Assembly (NCBI RefSeq): GCF_900112355.1
Contig: NZ_FOLM01000028.1
Location: 1 to 41,671, forward strand
Direction of reading: 5' to 3'
Origin: Streptomyces aidingensis
Lineage (GTDB): Bacteria; Actinomycetota; Actinomycetes; Streptomycetales; Streptomycetaceae
Length of the DNA stretch: 41,671 nt
The notes under the pieces were generated by a model, which had not been told where the DNA came from, did not search any database, and saw nothing but the letters and a program-made list of their open reading frames with translations. This document shows positions 24,263 to 32,806 of the stretch, one piece after another. Each line of letters starts with the position of its first letter. Position 1 is the first letter of the stretch. Made by a program: the position numbers and the translations under genes.

Positions 24263-25867
24263 ATGCGCACCACGGGAACCAGCAGACGTACCGTCCTCGC
24301 GGCGGGCGGCGGCACGGCCGCCGCCCTGGCCCTCGCCGCCTGCGGCGGCTCCGGCTCCGGCGGCTCGGCCTCCGGCGGCACCGGCGGATCGGGCGAGGGC
24401 GGCGACGCCACGCCGCGCAGCGGCGGCAAGCTGCGCGCCGCCTTCGCCGGCGGCGGCGCGGGCGAAACCCTCGACCCCCACCTGACCAACCTCTTCGCCG
24501 ACGCCGCCCGCGCCAAGGCCCTGTTCGACAAGCTCGCCGAGTTCGGCTCCGACATGTCCGCCCAGCCCCGCCTCGCCGAACGATGGGAACCCAACGACGC
24601 CCTGGACCGCTGGACCATCACCCTGCGCGACGCCCTCTGGCACGACGGCAAGCCGGTCACCGCCGCCGATGTGCTGTACAGCTACCGCCGCATCGCCGAC
24701 CCCGGCCAGGCGTTCCGCGCCAAGGCCGCGCTGGAGCCCATCGACCTCCAGGCCAGCGAGGCGCCCGACGACCGCACCGTGGTCTTCCAGCTCAAGCGCC
24801 CCTACGCCGATTTCCCCAATGTCATGGCCGCGTTCGGCGCCTACATCGTCCAGGACTCGGCCGCCGACTTCACCGAGCCGGTCGGCTGCGGCCCGTTCCG
24901 CTTCGTCTCCTTCACCCCCGGCGAATCCCTGCTGGTCTCCCGCTTCGACGACTACTGGGAGGGCGCCCCGCACCTGGACGAGCTGGAATTCGTCATCGCC
25001 GACGAGGAATCCGCCCGGATCAACGCGCTCCTCGGCGGCCAGGTCGAATACGCCCACGAACTCAACCCGGCCACCGCCCGCGCCCACGAGACCGGCGGCC
25101 GGATACAGATCATCCGGCTGGCCAACAGCGCCATGCAGGGCTTCGTCCTCAAGACCGACCGCGCCCCCTTCGACGACAAGCGGGTCCGCGAGGCGTTCTT
25201 CCTGATCGCCGACCGGCAGGAACTCATCGACGGCGCCCTCTCCGGCGCCGGAGAAATCGGCAACGACCTCTTCGGCAAGGGCTACCAGTACTACGCCGAC
25301 GCCATCCCGCAGCGCGAGCAGGACCTCGACCGGGCCCGCGCCCTGCTCCGCGAAGCCGGCCACGACCCGGACAACGGCACCGGACTGACCGTCACCCTGG
25401 ACACCTCCCCGGTCGCCACCGGCTTTGTCGAGGCCGCCGAGATCTTCAAGACCCAGGCCGCGCAGGCCGGCGTCACCGTCGAGGTGAAGGTCGGCAACGC
25501 CGAGACCTACTGGTCGGACACCCTGGACGGCGGCATGTTCTCCTGCACCCGCTCCGGCACCATGCCCATCGAGTCGCACATCTCGCAGCGGCTGCTCACC
25601 GACTCGCCCACCAACGCCACCCAGTGGCGCCACGCCGACTTCGACGACCTCTACCAGCAGGCCCAGGCCACCCGCGACGAGACCGAGCGGGCCGCGCTCT
25701 ACGAGCGGATGCAGCGCCGGCTGCACGCCGAGGGCGGCTTCCTGATCTGGGGATTCGCCGACTGGATTCTGGGCGCGGCGAACTCCGTGCGGGGCATCGC
25801 CGGGGACGCCCCGGCCAACACCCTGGACTGGGCCCGGTTCGACCGGGTCTGGCTGGCCGAGGGGTGA
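24263..25867 (+). CDS. Dpp/Nik-type (SBP family 5) substrate-binding lipoprotein
   Basis: 534 residues from ATG 24263, with AGGAAG upstream. The signal peptide has a twin-arginine-like SRRTVLAAGGG and a lipobox LAAC, so it may be exported by Tat and lipid-anchored. Family 5 features are clear: TLDPHLTN, WTITLRDALWHDGKPVTAAD, YSYRRIADPG, VGCGPFRFVSFTPGE and the late FDDLYQQAQATRDETERAALYERMQ. This family binds peptides, opines, nickel chelates and metallophores; CntA and NikA belong to it. In this operon it most likely recaptures the secreted product, probably as a metal complex. Ligand residues cannot be read by eye. Confidence 0.9.
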   Translation: MRTTGTSRRTVLAAGGGTAAALALAACGGSGSGGSASGGTGGSGEGGDATPRSGGKLRAAFAGGGAGETLDPHLTNLFADAARAKALFDKLAEFGSDMSAQPRLAERWEPNDALDRWTITLRDALWHDGKPVTAADVLYSYRRIADPGQAFRAKAALEPIDLQASEAPDDRTVVFQLKRPYADFPNVMAAFGAYIVQDSAADFTEPVGCGPFRFVSFTPGESLLVSRFDDYWEGAPHLDELEFVIADEESARINALLGGQVEYAHELNPATARAHETGGRIQIIRLANSAMQGFVLKTDRAPFDDKRVREAFFLIADRQELIDGALSGAGEIGNDLFGKGYQYYADAIPQREQDLDRARALLREAGHDPDNGTGLTVTLDTSPVATGFVEAAEIFKTQAAQAGVTVEVKVGNAETYWSDTLDGGMFSCTRSGTMPIESHISQRLLTDSPTNATQWRHADFDDLYQQAQATRDETERAALYERMQRRLHAEGGFLIWGFADWILGAANSVRGIAGDAPANTLDWARFDRVWLAEG

Positions 25868-25898
25868 GCGGGCAGAGAACCGGCAGAGAACCAAGGAC

Positions 25899-26852
25899 AT
25901 GAGCGACCGCCGCGCCTGGCTGGTGCGGCGGCTGTCCGTCGGGGTGCTCCAGATCGCCGGTGTGCTGGCGCTGGTCTTCCTCCTCACCGAGGCCCTCCCC
26001 GGCGACGCGGCCGTCGCACTCGCCGGGGACCACCCCGACCCCGAACGCATCGCACGCATCCGCGAGACCATGAATCTGGACGAGCCGGCCGCCGAACGCC
26101 TCGCGCAGTGGGCCGCCGGACTGCTCACCGGCGACCTGGGCACCTCCCTGGTCTCCGGCCGCCCGGTCACCGGCTATCTCACCGCCGGACTCGGCCCCAC
26201 CCTGGTGCTGGCCGCGCTGACCATGGCACTGCTGGTGCCGGTCGCGGTCGGGCTGGGCGTGCTGGCCGCCCGCCGCGAGGGCGGCCGGACCGACCGGCTG
26301 ATCTCCACGGCCACCCTGGCCGTCTACGCCGTGCCGGAGTTCGCGCTCGGCGTGCTGCTGGTGGTGGTGTTCGCGCTGCAACTGGGCCGGCTGCCGCCCA
26401 CCGCGGTCGGCCACGGCTCCGACCCGCTGGCCGAGCCGGCCGTGCTGGTGCTGCCGGTGCTGGTGCTGCTGGCCCGGCCGGTGTGCTCCATCAGCCGCCT
26501 GGTGCGGGCCGGGATGATCGACGCGCTGGCCGCCCCGTACAGCGCGCAGGCCCGCCGCTACGGCGTGCCCGCCGGGCGCGTCCGCTGGGCGCACGCGCTG
26601 CCCAACGCCCTCGCCCCGGCGGCCCAGCAGCTCGCCCGCACCCTGGACTGGCTGCTGGGCGGGGTGATCGTGGTGGAGACCCTGTTTGTGATCCAGGGGC
26701 TGGGCACCATCCTGATGGACGCGGTGGCGGCCCGCGACATCCCGGTGATCCAGGGCCTGGCCGTGGTGTTCGGCACCCTCACCGTGCTGCTCAACCTGGG
26801 CGCCGACCTGGTCGCCCGGCACTTCGCGCCGCGCACCGGAGCCGCCGCATGA
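25899..26852 (+). CDS. Dpp/Nik-type ABC permease (DppB/NikB-like)
   Basis: 317 residues from ATG 25899. The N-terminal LVRRLSVGVLQIAGVLALVF helix and FLLTEALPGDAAVALAG extracytoplasmic segment are hallmarks of DppB/OppB proteins. Five further membrane segments follow. The ATPase-contacting loop is seen around AQARRYGVPAGRVRWAHALP, followed by NALAPAAQQLARTLDWLLGG and VVETLFVIQGLG, typical of the family. It would form a heterodimer with the next gene product, with which it overlaps by 4 nt. Confidence 0.92.
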   Translation: MSDRRAWLVRRLSVGVLQIAGVLALVFLLTEALPGDAAVALAGDHPDPERIARIRETMNLDEPAAERLAQWAAGLLTGDLGTSLVSGRPVTGYLTAGLGPTLVLAALTMALLVPVAVGLGVLAARREGGRTDRLISTATLAVYAVPEFALGVLLVVVFALQLGRLPPTAVGHGSDPLAEPAVLVLPVLVLLARPVCSISRLVRAGMIDALAAPYSAQARRYGVPAGRVRWAHALPNALAPAAQQLARTLDWLLGGVIVVETLFVIQGLGTILMDAVAARDIPVIQGLAVVFGTLTVLLNLGADLVARHFAPRTGAAA

Positions 26853-27694
26853 AGCCCCGGGCCGCCGCGCGGCGGACGGGACGCGGACAGGCGGTGCTGG
26901 GCGCGGCGCTGCTGACCGTGCCGCTGCTGCTGGCCCTGGCCGGGCCCTGGCTGGCCGGCGAACCCGGCCCGCGCGGCGTCTCCTTCACCCTGGGCGACGG
27001 CCACTGGCTGGGCACCGACTTCACCGGCCGGGACGTGTGGCGGCAGGTGCTGCTCGGCGGGCGCTCGGTGCTGCTGACCGCCCTGGCCGCCACCGTGCTG
27101 GCGTATCTGGCCGCGCTGCCGATCGGCCTGGCCGCCGCGCTCACCCACCGGACCTGGCTGGAGGAGGCGCTGCTGCGCCCGCTGGACGTGGTGCTGGCCG
27201 TGCCGTCGCTGCTTCTGCTGCTGATGACCGCCGCGCTGTTCACCCCCGGCGCCGCCGGGCTGGCCCTGATCGTGGCGGCGGTCAATGTGCCGGACACCGT
27301 GCGGATCGTGCGCGCCGGGGCGACGGAGGCGGCGGGACGGCCGGCCGTGGAGGCGATGCGGCTCCAGGGGGAGAGCTGGTGGCGGATGGCGATCGGCTAT
27401 GTCGGCCGCTCCATGCTGCGCACCCTGGCGGCGGACGCGGGCGTGCGGCTGACCGGCGCGCTGTATCTGATCGCCACGGCCGCCTTTCTGGGGGTCGGGG
27501 TGGCCCCGGACGCCGCCGACTGGGCGGTGATGGTGGACCACAACCGCACCGGGCTGTTCATCCAGCCGTGGGCGGTGGTGGTCCCCGCCCTGCTGATCGT
27601 GGCGCTGACCACCGGCACCAATCTGCTCGCCGACGCCGCGCTGTCCGCCCGCCGCGGCGGCCCGGCGGCCCCCGGAAGGACGGTCACCTCGTGA
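26849..27694 (+). CDS. Dpp/Nik-type ABC permease (DppC/NikC-like)
   Basis: 281 residues from ATG 26849 in an ATGA overlap. It has the DppC-type lead segment HWLGTDFTGRDVWRQVLLGG, a coupling loop EAMRLQGESWWRMAIGYVGR and about six membrane segments. The family's usual C-terminal loop is shortened. Together with the product of 25899-26852 it makes the membrane channel of the presumed metallophore importer. It overlaps the ATPase gene by 4 nt (GTGA). Confidence 0.9.
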   Translation: MKPRAAARRTGRGQAVLGAALLTVPLLLALAGPWLAGEPGPRGVSFTLGDGHWLGTDFTGRDVWRQVLLGGRSVLLTALAATVLAYLAALPIGLAAALTHRTWLEEALLRPLDVVLAVPSLLLLLMTAALFTPGAAGLALIVAAVNVPDTVRIVRAGATEAAGRPAVEAMRLQGESWWRMAIGYVGRSMLRTLAADAGVRLTGALYLIATAAFLGVGVAPDAADWAVMVDHNRTGLFIQPWAVVVPALLIVALTTGTNLLADAALSARRGGPAAPGRTVTS

Positions 27695-29295
27695 ACCGCG
27701 AAACGATCCCGCCCGCGGCGCGCATCGACCGGCTGCGGGTCGAGGTGGCCGGCCGGGCCCTGGTGGACGGCGTCTCGCTGACCGCGCTGCCCGGCCGCTG
27801 CACCGCGCTGATCGGCCCGTCCGGCAGCGGCAAGAGCACCACCGGGCTGGCGCTGCTCGGCGAGTACCCGGACGGGGCGGCGGTCTCCGGCACGGTACGG
27901 GTGACCGGCGGGCGCGCCGCGTACATCCCGCAGAGCCCGGCGGCGGCGCTCAACCCGGCCCGGCGGGCGGGCGCGCTGCTCGGCGACATCGCCCGGCAGC
28001 GCCACGGCAGCGGCCCGCGGCGGCGGGCGGACCGGGCGGCGGCGGTGCGTCAGGCGCTGCGCGCGGCCCAGTTGCCGGATCCGGAGCTGGTGCTGCGCCG
28101 CCATCCGCACCAGTTGTCCGGCGGGCAGCAGCAGCGGGCGGTGCTGGCCCAGGCGCTGCTCTCCGGGGCGCCGGTGGTGGTCGCGGACGAACCGACCACG
28201 GGCCAGGACCCGGACACCAAGCGGCGGGTGACGGCCGAGCTGCGGACGGTGCTGGACCGCGGCATCGCGCTGGTGCTGCTCAGCCACGACCTGGAGGTGG
28301 TGCGGGAACTCGCCGACGAGGTGGTGGCGCTGCGCGACGGCCGGGTGGCGGAGGCCGGACCGGCGGGCCGGGTCCTCCCCGCCGTACACAGCCTGTGGAC
28401 AGCCGCCCCGCTCGCCCCGTCCCCGGTACCGGCCATGGCCGCACCACCCCCCGTCACCGCCGCCTCGGCTGCCGGCGGGCCGACGGCCTCGGGTACGGCC
28501 GCCTCCGCTCCCGCCGGTCCCGCTGGTCCTGCCGGTCCCGCCGGTCCGGGCGCGGAGCCGGACGGGGACGTGGTGCTGGAGGCCGCCGGGCTCACGGCAT
28601 GGCACGGCGGCGGAAAGCGGCGGCCCGGCCGCGCCGGGACGGTGACGCTGCGGGAGGTCGCGCTCACCGTGCGGCCGGGCGAGTGCCTGGCCCTGATCGG
28701 CGCCTCCGGCTCCGGCAAGACCACCCTGGCCCGCTGCCTGGCCGGACTGCACCGCCGCTGGTCAGGCCGGCTGCTGCTGGACGGACAGCCGCTGCCGCCC
28801 AGCCTGCGCGACCGCACCCGCGGCCAGCTCGCCGCCGTGCAGTACGTGTTCCAGGACGCCCGTGCCTCGTTCGACGAATACCGGCCGGTGCGGGAGCAGG
28901 TCGCCCGCACCGCCGTGCGGCTGCGCGGCGCCGCCCCGGACGCGGCCCTCGACGAGGCCGGAGCCCTCCTCACCACCCTGGGCCTGGACGCCGCAACCGC
29001 CGCCCGCACCCCCGCCGGGCTCTCCGGCGGCGAACTCCAGCGCGCCGCGCTCGCCCGCGCACTGCTGGCCCGGCCCCGGGTGCTGCTCTGCGACGAGATC
29101 ACCTCCGGACTCGACCCCGCCAACCGGCAGGCCATCCGCACCCTGCTGACCGGACTCACCACCGGCACCGCCACAACCCCGCCCACCGCCCTGGTGCTGA
29201 TCACCCACGATCTGCCGCTGGCCGCCGGACTGGCCCACCGGACCGCCGTCGTCGCCCACGGCCGCCTCGCCCTCCCCCACCCCACCCACCCCTGA
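27691..29295 (+). CDS. Fused two-domain ABC ATPase of the Dpp/Nik-type importer
   Basis: 534 residues from GTG 27691. It joins two complete ATPase domains that are often separate DppD and DppF proteins. Domain 1 has Walker A GPSGSGKST (42-50), signature LSGGQQQR and Walker B VVVADEPTTGQD. Domain 2 has Walker A GASGSGKTT (about 337-345), signature LSGGELQR and Walker B VLLCDEITSGLD. Both H-loops are present (LLSHD; LITHD). The linker is Pro/Ala-rich with collagen-like AGPAGPAGPAGPG units. It completes the importer and ends the operon. Confidence 0.93.
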   Translation: MNRETIPPAARIDRLRVEVAGRALVDGVSLTALPGRCTALIGPSGSGKSTTGLALLGEYPDGAAVSGTVRVTGGRAAYIPQSPAAALNPARRAGALLGDIARQRHGSGPRRRADRAAAVRQALRAAQLPDPELVLRRHPHQLSGGQQQRAVLAQALLSGAPVVVADEPTTGQDPDTKRRVTAELRTVLDRGIALVLLSHDLEVVRELADEVVALRDGRVAEAGPAGRVLPAVHSLWTAAPLAPSPVPAMAAPPPVTAASAAGGPTASGTAASAPAGPAGPAGPAGPGAEPDGDVVLEAAGLTAWHGGGKRRPGRAGTVTLREVALTVRPGECLALIGASGSGKTTLARCLAGLHRRWSGRLLLDGQPLPPSLRDRTRGQLAAVQYVFQDARASFDEYRPVREQVARTAVRLRGAAPDAALDEAGALLTTLGLDAATAARTPAGLSGGELQRAALARALLARPRVLLCDEITSGLDPANRQAIRTLLTGLTTGTATTPPTALVLITHDLPLAAGLAHRTAVVAHGRLALPHPTHP

Positions 29296-29392
29296 GGGCG
29301 CCAGACCCCGTGCCGGGTCAAACGAGTGGTGTAACCGGGTTGGTCGGGGGTTACTGACGGACGGTCTGGCTCGTCAGCGACAAGTGGCGCCT

Positions 29393-29421
29393 ATATGGCT
29401 GAGGTACCATAACCATATGGC
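29393..29421. promoter_or_regulatory. Promoter and possible autoregulatory operator of the toxin-antitoxin pair
   Basis: TACCAT (29405-29410) ends 7 nt before ATG 29417, so the antitoxin mRNA is probably leaderless. ATATGG (29393-29398) and CCATAT (29414-29419) form an inverted repeat around it, and CCATATGG (29414-29421) is a palindrome over the start codon. Ribbon-helix-helix antitoxins bind sites of this kind. Confidence 0.45.
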
Positions 29422-29656
29422 TTTGAAGAAGACGACCGTCATGGTCGACGAAGAGGATCTGGCTCTGATCAAGGAGGCCGCGGCGCGCGAGGGCCGGCCG
29501 GAGTCGGAGTACTTCCGGGAGGCGTTCCACATCGCGGCTCTGCGCACCCGGCGCTGGAGCGAGGACTGGGACATTCCCCGCCTGGACTTCGGTGGTCCGG
29601 TCACCGCCGAGGAGATCGACCGAGCGGTCTCGGACGGCGTGGCGGACGCCGAGTGA
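29417..29656 (+). CDS. Ribbon-helix-helix antitoxin
   Basis: 79 residues from ATG 29417. The first ~45 residues form a CopG/Arc-type DNA-binding fold: strand KKTTVMVDEEDLALIKEAAA followed by a helix with REGRPESEYFREAFHIAAL. The acidic C-terminal tail (VTAEEIDRAVSDGVADAE) would wrap the toxin. It overlaps the PIN-domain gene by 4 nt (GTGA), the standard antitoxin-first order. Expected role: neutralise the toxin and repress the shared promoter. Confidence 0.85.
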   Translation: MALKKTTVMVDEEDLALIKEAAAREGRPESEYFREAFHIAALRTRRWSEDWDIPRLDFGGPVTAEEIDRAVSDGVADAE

Positions 29657-30087
29657 TCGTCATCGGCGACACCTCCGGTCTGGTCGCCGCCCTCAATGTC
29701 TCGGACGCCGAGCACGAGCCCGCCCGCACCGCCATGCGTCAGGCCGCGCTCACCGTAGTCTCACCTCTGGTGATCTTGGAGATCGAACACATCGCCACTC
29801 GCAACGTCGACCGCCGGGCGGCCCACTCGGTGAACGACTGGCTCCTGTCGCAGGAACGTACCGGGCGCGTGGCCATTCCCGAGTTGTCCGCCGTCACCCT
29901 GCGCAAGGCCCGAGCAGTCCAGAACCGCTACGCGGCCCTGCGACTCGATCTGACCGACGCGGTGAACGTCGTCCTGGCCGAGGCATACGACACCGAGACC
30001 ATCCTGACGCTCGACCGCCGAGACTTCAGAGCCATCACCCCGCTCACCGGCACTCACGCCTTCCGTCTCCTGCCCGACGATCTGTAG
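29653..30087 (+). CDS. PIN-domain toxin (VapC-like ribonuclease)
   Basis: 144 residues from GTG 29653. The acidic residues of the PIN nuclease site are present: Asp6 in VIGDTSGLVAAL, Glu43 in VILEIEHIA, Asp99/Asp102 in LRLDLTDAVNVVLAEAY and Asp121/Asp124 in ILTLDRRDF. Length and fold match VapC toxins, magnesium-dependent RNases that usually cleave tRNA or rRNA. The pair sits between the metallophore-like operon and unrelated genes. Codon use looks slightly less GC-extreme than its neighbours, consistent with mobility, though no insertion-sequence or integrase trace is visible. Confidence 0.88.
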   Translation: MIVIGDTSGLVAALNVSDAEHEPARTAMRQAALTVVSPLVILEIEHIATRNVDRRAAHSVNDWLLSQERTGRVAIPELSAVTLRKARAVQNRYAALRLDLTDAVNVVLAEAYDTETILTLDRRDFRAITPLTGTHAFRLLPDDL

Positions 30088-30112
30088 CTGCTGCGGGTCC
30101 GACGCGGGAGGT

Positions 30113-30820
30113 GTGGTGGATCGCCCGATGTACGCCCGGGCTCTGGAACGCGTCACCGGGCGGCCGATCGAGGCGTTGGGCTTCGCCTCTCCGGTGCCGA
30201 TGGCCCGTGTCTCCGGCGACGGCCATGGCGGGCACGATGTCGCCCCCTCCGCCGACGGTGTGCCGGCCGCCGGCGGCCGGCCCGGAACCGCGGCCGCGGC
30301 CGGGCGCGGCAGCTTCTCCGGGGTGTGGCTCTCCCGGTACGAGTACTACAGCTCAAGCCGTGAGAACACCCGCACCGGACTGCACTACGTGGTGATCCTT
30401 CAGCACGGCGGTCGGCTGACGGTCCGCAGCCTGCCCGGCTCCTCCGGCTCCCCGCTGTCGATGGACCTGGAGGCCGACGGGAACGTACTGACGGGCACCT
30501 GGTCGGAGCAGACCGCGCCGGACGGCTACTACCAGGGGGCCCGCTATCACGGCGCCGTACAGCTCCTGGTGGAGCCGACCGGGCGGCGGATGGCCGGGAA
30601 GTGGGTCGGGATCGGCAAGGACTTCGACGTGAACACCGGGCCGTGGGAGCCGGTGTTCCGGGACGCCTCCACCGCGAAGGCGACGCTGGACGCGTACAAC
30701 CGGCCGCCGGAGGAGCAGCCGGAGCAGGCGGGCGGTGCTGCCGCTGTCAACGGTGCAGGGCGAGGTTGCCGTCCTTGTCGGTGGAGAGGTGGGTGCCGAA
30801 GGGGCGGGCGGCGGCGGTGA
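30113..30820 (+). pseudogene. Probable remnant of a regulator-like protein (N-terminus missing)
   Basis: An open frame of 235 residues from GTG 30113, with GGGAGG upstream. Residues ~65-200 look like a genuine soluble domain (FSGVWLSRYEYYSSSRENTR, LHYVVILQHGGRLTVRSLPG, GYYQGARYHGAVQLL, MAGKWVGIGKDFDVNTGPWE). From memory this resembles the C-terminal domain of some Streptomyces XRE-type regulators, whose N-terminal helix-turn-helix is absent here. The last ~25 residues turn into Arg/Gly/Cys sequence where the frame runs 74 bp into the convergent gene at 30747, suggesting the original stop is lost. It may still be expressed behind the toxin gene. Whether it is functional is uncertain. Confidence 0.45.
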
Positions 30821-31907
30821 GGGTCCGGCGCAGCCACTCCGTCTCACCGCCCGAGGCGTGCTCCAGGCGCAGGCCGCGGGCGCGCAGCGGCACCATGCGC
30901 AGTTCGGCGAGCCGCCCGGTGTCCGGCTCCAGCCGGGCCAGATGGCACAGCCGCAGATCGTCCCGGAACTCCTCGTAGCCCGCGATGCCCTCGTAGTCGT
31001 TGACCAGATCGCCGCAGCCGTAGAGCACCAGCTTTCCCCGGTACACCTCCGGCGGGCGGGGGTGGTGCGAGGAGTGGCCGTGGACGACATCGGCGCCGCC
31101 GTCGATCAGGGCGTGCGCGAAGGTCACATGATCCGGCGGGATCTCCCACCCCCAGTTGGACCCCCAGTGCAGCGAGACCACCACCAGATCGCCGGGCCGC
31201 CGGGCCTGCCCGATGCGGTGCGCCAGGACGTCCGCGGCCTGTGCCGACGGGCCGGGCAGGAAGTCCACCCCCGCCCGGCGCGCCGTGGCGCCCCACTCCA
31301 GCGGCACCCCCGCGGACGGCATGGCCAGCGCGAACACCAGCACCCGGCCCCGCTGCCCCCGCTGCCCCCGCGGCGTGCCGCCGTCGGCGGGCAGCGGGAC
31401 GGCGGCGGGCCGGCCGGCCCGGTCCGCGTCCCGGCCCGCGCCGGCCGTGCGCAGCCCGGCGCCCGCCAGCGCCTCCAGGGTCTCGGCCAGCCCGCGGCGG
31501 CCGAAGTCCAGCACATGGTTGTTGGCCAGCACGCAGACGTCGGGGCGGGCCGCGGCCAGGCAGGGCAGGTTGGCCGGGTGCATGCGGTAGTGGATGCCCT
31601 TGCCGGGCTCGAAGTCCGCGCTGGTGGTGACGGACGTTTCCAGATTCAGCAGCCGCACCGCGTCCGGTGCCTGCTCGTCCATGGCGCGCAGCGCCTCGCC
31701 CCAGGGCCATTCCGGCGGGGCCGGGTGCGGCACCTGGACGCCGGCGGCGTCCTCGGCCAGCGCGACATAGCCGCGGGCGTCCCGCACATACGGCTCCCGC
31801 AGTGCCGGATCGCCGGGGTGGGGCAGGATCTGGTCGATGCCGCGGCCGAGCATCACATCGCCGCACAGCGCCAGCCCCACCGTGCCCCGGGCCGCGGATC
31901 CAGCCAT
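30747..31907 (-). CDS. CapA-family metallophosphatase-like protein
   Basis: 386 residues from ATG 31907. The CapA/PgsA fold of the calcineurin superfamily is shown by GDVMLGRGID near residue 16, LLNLETSVT, VCVLANNHVLDFGRRGL, VVVSLHWGSNWGW and VVHGHSSHHPRP, which supply the metal-binding Asp, Glu, Asn and His residues. No signal peptide is visible, so it may act inside the cell. CapA proteins are tied to poly-gamma-glutamate capsule synthesis in Bacillus, but in Streptomyces many stand alone, as here, with unknown substrates. Its 3' end overlaps the convergent frame at 30113-30820 by 74 bp. Confidence 0.9.
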   Translation of the reverse strand: MAGSAARGTVGLALCGDVMLGRGIDQILPHPGDPALREPYVRDARGYVALAEDAAGVQVPHPAPPEWPWGEALRAMDEQAPDAVRLLNLETSVTTSADFEPGKGIHYRMHPANLPCLAAARPDVCVLANNHVLDFGRRGLAETLEALAGAGLRTAGAGRDADRAGRPAAVPLPADGGTPRGQRGQRGRVLVFALAMPSAGVPLEWGATARRAGVDFLPGPSAQAADVLAHRIGQARRPGDLVVVSLHWGSNWGWEIPPDHVTFAHALIDGGADVVHGHSSHHPRPPEVYRGKLVLYGCGDLVNDYEGIAGYEEFRDDLRLCHLARLEPDTGRLAELRMVPLRARGLRLEHASGGETEWLRRTLTAAARPFGTHLSTDKDGNLALHR

Positions 31908-32003
31908 GCCTCAAGCGTAGGAGCGGCCGGGCCGGGCCGCGCGCGGGCGCCGGGCGCGGAAACCGCTGGCCCGTCCGGCCGGACGCATGCCAGGCTGCCG
32001 GTC

Positions 32004-32612
32004 ATGGCCGGTACCCCACGCTCCGCAGCGGCGCTGCCGCGCAGTCTCGCCGACGCCGTGGCCGCCGAGACGGCCGGGCAGCGGCTGCGCTTCGTCTTCT
32101 TCTGGCGCCACGGGCAGCCGGCCGGGGACGGCGGGGACGGGGGGATCGGCCCGGGCTGCCTGAGCCAGTGGTGGCCGGAGGAGTTCACGGCCGGGGACGG
32201 GCGGGTCTACCGCTCCGCGGAGCACTACATGATGGCCCACAAGGCGTGGCTGTTCGGCGACGAGGAGACCGCCGGGCGGATTCTCGCGGCCGGGCATCCG
32301 GCCGAGGCGCAGAAGCTGGGCCGGCTGGTCCGCGGCTTCGACGAAGCCGTCTGGCGGCAGCACCGGTCCGGCATCGTGGCGCGGGGCAACGCGGCCAAGT
32401 TCGCCGCCCGCCCGGAGCTGCGCGAGTATCTGCTGGCCACCCGGGAGCGGGTGCTGGTGGAGGCCAGCCCGCTGGACCGGATCTGGGGCATCGGCCTGGC
32501 CGCGGACGACGAGCGGGCGGGCAGTCCGGCACGCTGGCGCGGCCTCAATCTGCTCGGCTTCGCCCTGATGGCGGCCCGGGACGCACTCGCCGCGGACGCC
32601 GCCGCCCGCTGA
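32004..32612 (+). CDS. NADAR-family protein (YbiA-like)
   Basis: 202 residues from ATG 32004. NADAR motifs are clear: FVFFWRHGQPA, LSQWWPEEF, YRSAEHYMMAHKAWLFGD, AQKLGRLVRGFDEAVW, GNAAKFAARPELREYL, and the ending SPLDRIWGIGLAADD. The family includes N-glycosidases that destroy reactive riboflavin-pathway intermediates, and relatives acting on ADP-ribose adducts. Here it is a stand-alone gene divergent from capA, so a housekeeping damage-control role is likely. A Gly/Asp-rich insert (AGDGGDGGIGPG) interrupts the N-terminal part. Confidence 0.9.
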   Translation: MAGTPRSAAALPRSLADAVAAETAGQRLRFVFFWRHGQPAGDGGDGGIGPGCLSQWWPEEFTAGDGRVYRSAEHYMMAHKAWLFGDEETAGRILAAGHPAEAQKLGRLVRGFDEAVWRQHRSGIVARGNAAKFAARPELREYLLATRERVLVEASPLDRIWGIGLAADDERAGSPARWRGLNLLGFALMAARDALAADAAAR

Positions 32613-32714
32613 CCGCCGCCGCGGACCGCGAGAAGCGGACAACAGCCGCGGGCGCCGGCGCGACCCCGGGCGGTGCGGGTGGCACGGAGCGGCTGGAGCG
32701 GCACGCGTCTCCCT

Positions 32715-32751
32715 CTCGCCGGTGAGGCGGAACCTCCCTCGCACCGGCGAG
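32715..32751. promoter_or_regulatory. Inverted repeat upstream of the NarL-type kinase gene
   Basis: CTCGCCGGTG (32715-32724) and its exact complement (32742-32751), 17 bp apart and about 55 bp before the start codon. The spacing suits a dimeric regulator site as well as a hairpin. It could be the autoregulatory site of the two-component system. Confidence 0.45.
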
Positions 32752-32806
32752 GACGGTGCGGCGGGCCGGCCGGGATACTGGCCGGAACTCTGCCGAGGAG
32801 CCGCCG

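Noticed and set aside
22931..26170. A 1079-codon minus-strand open frame across the methyltransferase and importer genes
   Set aside because: It runs antisense to four genes with intact motifs and shows no domain; a GC-driven artefact.
17012..29295. Peptidoglycan-peptide recycling locus (dipeptide epimerase plus Dpp-type importer)
   Set aside because: This fits two families but does not explain the Zur-like box, the MFS exporter, the methyltransferase, the PLP synthase or DUF364. Kept only as an alternative.
29300..29370. GCCAGACC ... GGTCTGGC and CTGACG ... CGTCAG inverted repeats before the antitoxin gene, considered as attachment-site or transposon ends
   Set aside because: The arms are only 6-8 bp, are nested in one small gap, and have no transposase, integrase or target duplication nearby. 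They may be a weak terminator for the operon ending at 29295.
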